Below are positions 14,052 through 15,814 of a stretch of 15,814 nt of DNA, piece by piece. The translations under genes were made by a program, and so were the position numbers. Under the pieces are notes generated by a model that worked only from the letters and a program-made list of their open reading frames with translations, was not told where the DNA came from and did no database searches. Source of the stretch: Candidatus Njordarchaeota archaeon (GTDB lineage Archaea; Thermoproteota; JANJXX01; Panguiarchaeales; Panguiarchaeaceae); the NCBI GenBank assembly GCA_029855985.1, contig JAGSHR010000277.1, positions 1-15,814 on the forward strand. Reading direction: 5' to 3'. Within the stretch, counting starts at the first letter, position 1; each line of letters starts with the position of its first letter.

Positions 14052-15089
14052 CTACTTATCAATCGGTGACCTCAAATTTAGTATACCCTCCGCTATATCA
14101 GAGCTATACTCAGCAATCCTTCTAAGACTATCCAAAATAAGTTTAACAATAATTAGCTCCAATGGTTCGAGAAAACCACCTAAGTCCCCTATTATTAATC
14201 TACTAGTTAAATGTTCCTCTAATTCTTGGGCACCTTTTAAGTCATCTAGCACTCTATGAGCAAGTTTTTCATCCATCTTACTTAAAGCAATCATAGAAAG
14301 CTTAAACATGCTCAAGGACTTATTAGCTAACTCTTCTATTTGGCTCAAAAGCTTTTTTTCTAATCTTTTATTTAGGCGTCTTATCAATTTCGCGATCCTG
14401 CTCGCGTGATCCGCTATTCTCTCTATGCTCTTTATTATCGATTTATACTCTAGTATGTATTCAGGTCTCTCAACCTTAATCTCATGTAGCGATTTTGGAT
14501 CCTCTAAGGACTGCCTGATTTGCCTAGTTGCGTAGAAATGAAATCTGTCTACTTCATCATCTCTCTTAGATATGTTCTCCGCTAACTCGATATCATTCGT
14601 TTTTAGCGCCTTTATTACATCTTCAATCATGTAATATGCAGTCAACCACATTCTTTCTAGAACCCTCTTAAAGGATAGCTCATTGAACTTTATGAGGGAT
14701 TGGATAACCATGAAGTTAGAAGACTCTTCAAGTATTTCAAACCCCATGAGTTTCTCTTTTACAAACGTTTTTATGTTATCCGAAAATTTTATTGTTCCAT
14801 CCTCAAAGAGAATTTTTATTATATTTGCTCCAGCGAGATATGCGGAAACAATAGTCCTTAATATTATAGCCAACGATGTCTTCGCATCAAAATAGATAAC
14901 AGCTAGCTTATCCCCGTGTTTCTCTTCCTTTAGTGGTTTCAAAATTAAGAAATCACCCAAATTCTCAATTACCACTGTATCTCCTTTTTTCAAACCGATA
15001 GATGTTATCCAGTCTTTCGGAAGAGAAACAATAAAGGTTGATTTACCGGTTAACTGTATATTTCTATATTCGGTGGTTTTGTATCCCAT
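14052..15089 (-). CDS. AbrB-domain PhoU-like phosphate uptake regulator
   Basis: This 345-residue protein joins an N-terminal SpoVT/AbrB-type swapped-hairpin domain to a C-terminal double PhoU helical domain. The first, at about 5-50, has GKSTFIVSLPKDW, then IGLKKGDTVVI. The PhoU part has its metal-binding repeats near 176-182 (RDDEVDR) with 223-229 (ERIADHA), and near 323-334 (RRIAEYSSDIAE). Proteins of this build are common in archaea next to phosphate ABC transporter genes and are thought to sense or regulate phosphate uptake. Here the gene is divergent from pstS, with 111 bases between them. The AbrB domain makes direct DNA binding to that shared region plausible. The ATG at 15089 lies about 20-27 bases from a TATA-like CTATATAG, so the message may be nearly leaderless. 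The link to Pst is from context and family knowledge. Confidence 0.9.
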   Translation of the reverse strand: MGYKTTEYRNIQLTGKSTFIVSLPKDWITSIGLKKGDTVVIENLGDFLILKPLKEEKHGDKLAVIYFDAKTSLAIILRTIVSAYLAGANIIKILFEDGTIKFSDNIKTFVKEKLMGFEILEESSNFMVIQSLIKFNELSFKRVLERMWLTAYYMIEDVIKALKTNDIELAENISKRDDEVDRFHFYATRQIRQSLEDPKSLHEIKVERPEYILEYKSIIKSIERIADHASRIAKLIRRLNKRLEKKLLSQIEELANKSLSMFKLSMIALSKMDEKLAHRVLDDLKGAQELEEHLTSRLIIGDLGGFLEPLELIIVKLILDSLRRIAEYSSDIAEGILNLRSPIDK

Positions 15090-15108
15090 CGTTTTTTCCC
15101 CTATAGAT

Positions 15109-15116
15109 CTATATAG
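15109..15116 (-). promoter_or_regulatory. TATA-like box of the AbrB-PhoU gene
   Basis: CTATATAG lies 20-27 bases before the ATG, so the transcript would be nearly leaderless. It is part of a perfect 12-bp palindrome region (TATAGATCTATA, 15102-15113). Confidence 0.45.
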
Positions 15117-15127
15117 TTCTATTTTTA

Positions 15128-15139
15128 ATCTATATAAAA
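15128..15139 (+). promoter_or_regulatory. TATA box of pstS
   Basis: ATCTATATAAAA lies about 65 bases before the ATG at 15201, giving a leader of some 40 bases. Its first nine bases repeat those at 15107-15115, 21 bp away, so both divergent promoters share one sequence element. Confidence 0.5.
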
Positions 15140-15200
15140 TTCTTAACTAAACCCTTTTTTCCACTTTATTTAGATGGCGCGATGAACACTGGTGAAATTA

Positions 15201-15814
15201 ATGAACTTTTCCCTTAGTGCTGTTAAGAAATATGTTCTTATCACGCTAATCATTATTACTTTAGTATTCATTGCTCGTCCTCCCAGTTCAGGGGAAATTA
15301 TAAGCTTAAACGGTGCTGGTTCTTCCTTCGTTTACCCACTCATGGCTACATGGATCCCGAATTTTCAAAATGCCTACCGGAACATCTCGGTCAATTACCA
15401 ATCTATTGGAAGTGGAGGGGGTATTCGAGCTATAATTGATGGCACTGTTGATTTTGCTGCTAGTGACGCTCCACTTAACTCGGAGGAATATACTAACGCT
15501 AGAAATAGGGGAACAATTGTACATTTACCTATTACAATTGGTGCAGCAGTCATTGCCTATAACATACCTGAGCTTAATGGAAGATTGGTACTGACTGGAG
15601 AAATTATTGCGAAAATATACCTCGGAGAAATATCTAAGTGGAATGATCCCGCAATAAAAGAACTAAACCCAAAATTATCCCTGCCCGACAAGGAAATAAT
15701 AGTGGTAAAACGTTCTGATGGCAGTGGAACAACTTACATGTTCACAGATTATCTATCCCACGTAAATGATGAATGGGCGAAAACAATAGGTAAAACTAAG
15801 ATTTTTGATTTCCC
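15201..15814 (+). CDS. pstS: Phosphate ABC transporter substrate-binding protein PstS, cut by window edge
   Basis: This is the extracellular phosphate-binding protein that delivers phosphate to the PstCAB importer. The 204 visible codons start with an N-terminal hydrophobic helix (about residues 10-25: signal or anchor after two Lys). Then come phosphate-contact blocks: LNGAGSSFVYP, a SIGSGGGIRAI turn, DFAASDAPL with the Asp typical of phosphate binding, and KRSDGSGTTYMF. The middle VLTGEIIAKIYLGEISKWNDP is also typical of PstS. The ATG at 15201 has GGTGA 5 bases upstream. The frame is open to the last base; roughly a third or more of the protein lies beyond the window, and pstC/A/B probably follow. 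It is divergent from the AbrB-PhoU regulator. There is no lipobox cysteine, so anchoring would be through the N-terminal helix if it is kept. Confidence 0.93.
   Translation, partial: MNFSLSAVKKYVLITLIIITLVFIARPPSSGEIISLNGAGSSFVYPLMATWIPNFQNAYRNISVNYQSIGSGGGIRAIIDGTVDFAASDAPLNSEEYTNARNRGTIVHLPITIGAAVIAYNIPELNGRLVLTGEIIAKIYLGEISKWNDPAIKELNPKLSLPDKEIIVVKRSDGSGTTYMFTDYLSHVNDEWAKTIGKTKIFDF

Noticed and set aside
15306..15524. Minus-strand 72-codon ORF opposite pstS
   Set aside because: The plus strand here encodes clear PstS sequence that stays open to the window end; the minus frame has no recognisable feature.

Overview
The window looks archaeal and probably comes from a thermophile of the TACK/Thermoproteota group; the lineage is inference. 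The evidence is a tRNA gene with a bulge-helix-bulge type intron at position 37/38, CCA encoded in both tRNA genes, TATA boxes upstream of genes, GGTG/GGAG ribosome binding sites, TTG start codons, T-run terminators, and archaeal families (AbrB-PhoU regulator, M42/TET aminopeptidase, CopB ATPase). The DNA is AT-rich.

Layout, left to right. The left edge carries most of a CopB-type metal-exporting P-type ATPase (minus strand, C-terminus cut off). Next come two minus-strand tRNA genes: Pro(CGG), and an intron-containing type II tRNA read as Ser(UGA). An M42 aminopeptidase (minus) is divergent from a tiny, very basic plus-strand ORF of 32 residues that resembles the small ribosomal proteins of the bTHX/mS38 kind. 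A compact four-gene minus-strand operon follows (3744-8072): a ten-helix membrane protein with a highly charged cytosolic tail, a MinD/ParA-like deviant Walker ATPase, an all-helical protein, and a protein with a possible longin-like N-terminus plus winged-helix-like segments. I recognise only the ATPase family. This operon is the best candidate for an undescribed system.

Downstream in coordinates is a minus-strand pair. The first gene encodes a 936-residue fusion of a GT-C type membrane glycosyltransferase and an extracellular GH99-like domain whose catalytic glutamates appear substituted. The second encodes an inosine/xanthosine triphosphatase. Across a divergent regulatory region rich in repeats lies pyrrolidone-carboxylate peptidase (plus strand), convergent with an MFS transporter (minus). 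The right end is a phosphate module: an AbrB-PhoU regulator (minus) divergent from the phosphate-binding protein PstS (plus, cut by the window edge), with paired TATA-like repeats between them.

Four starts were moved or chosen on ribosome-binding-site evidence: M42, the MinD-like ATPase, the NTPase, and the TTG-started last gene of the unknown operon. No CRISPR array, insertion sequence or integrase was seen. The only gene-free gaps are shorter than 300 bases and are described below.
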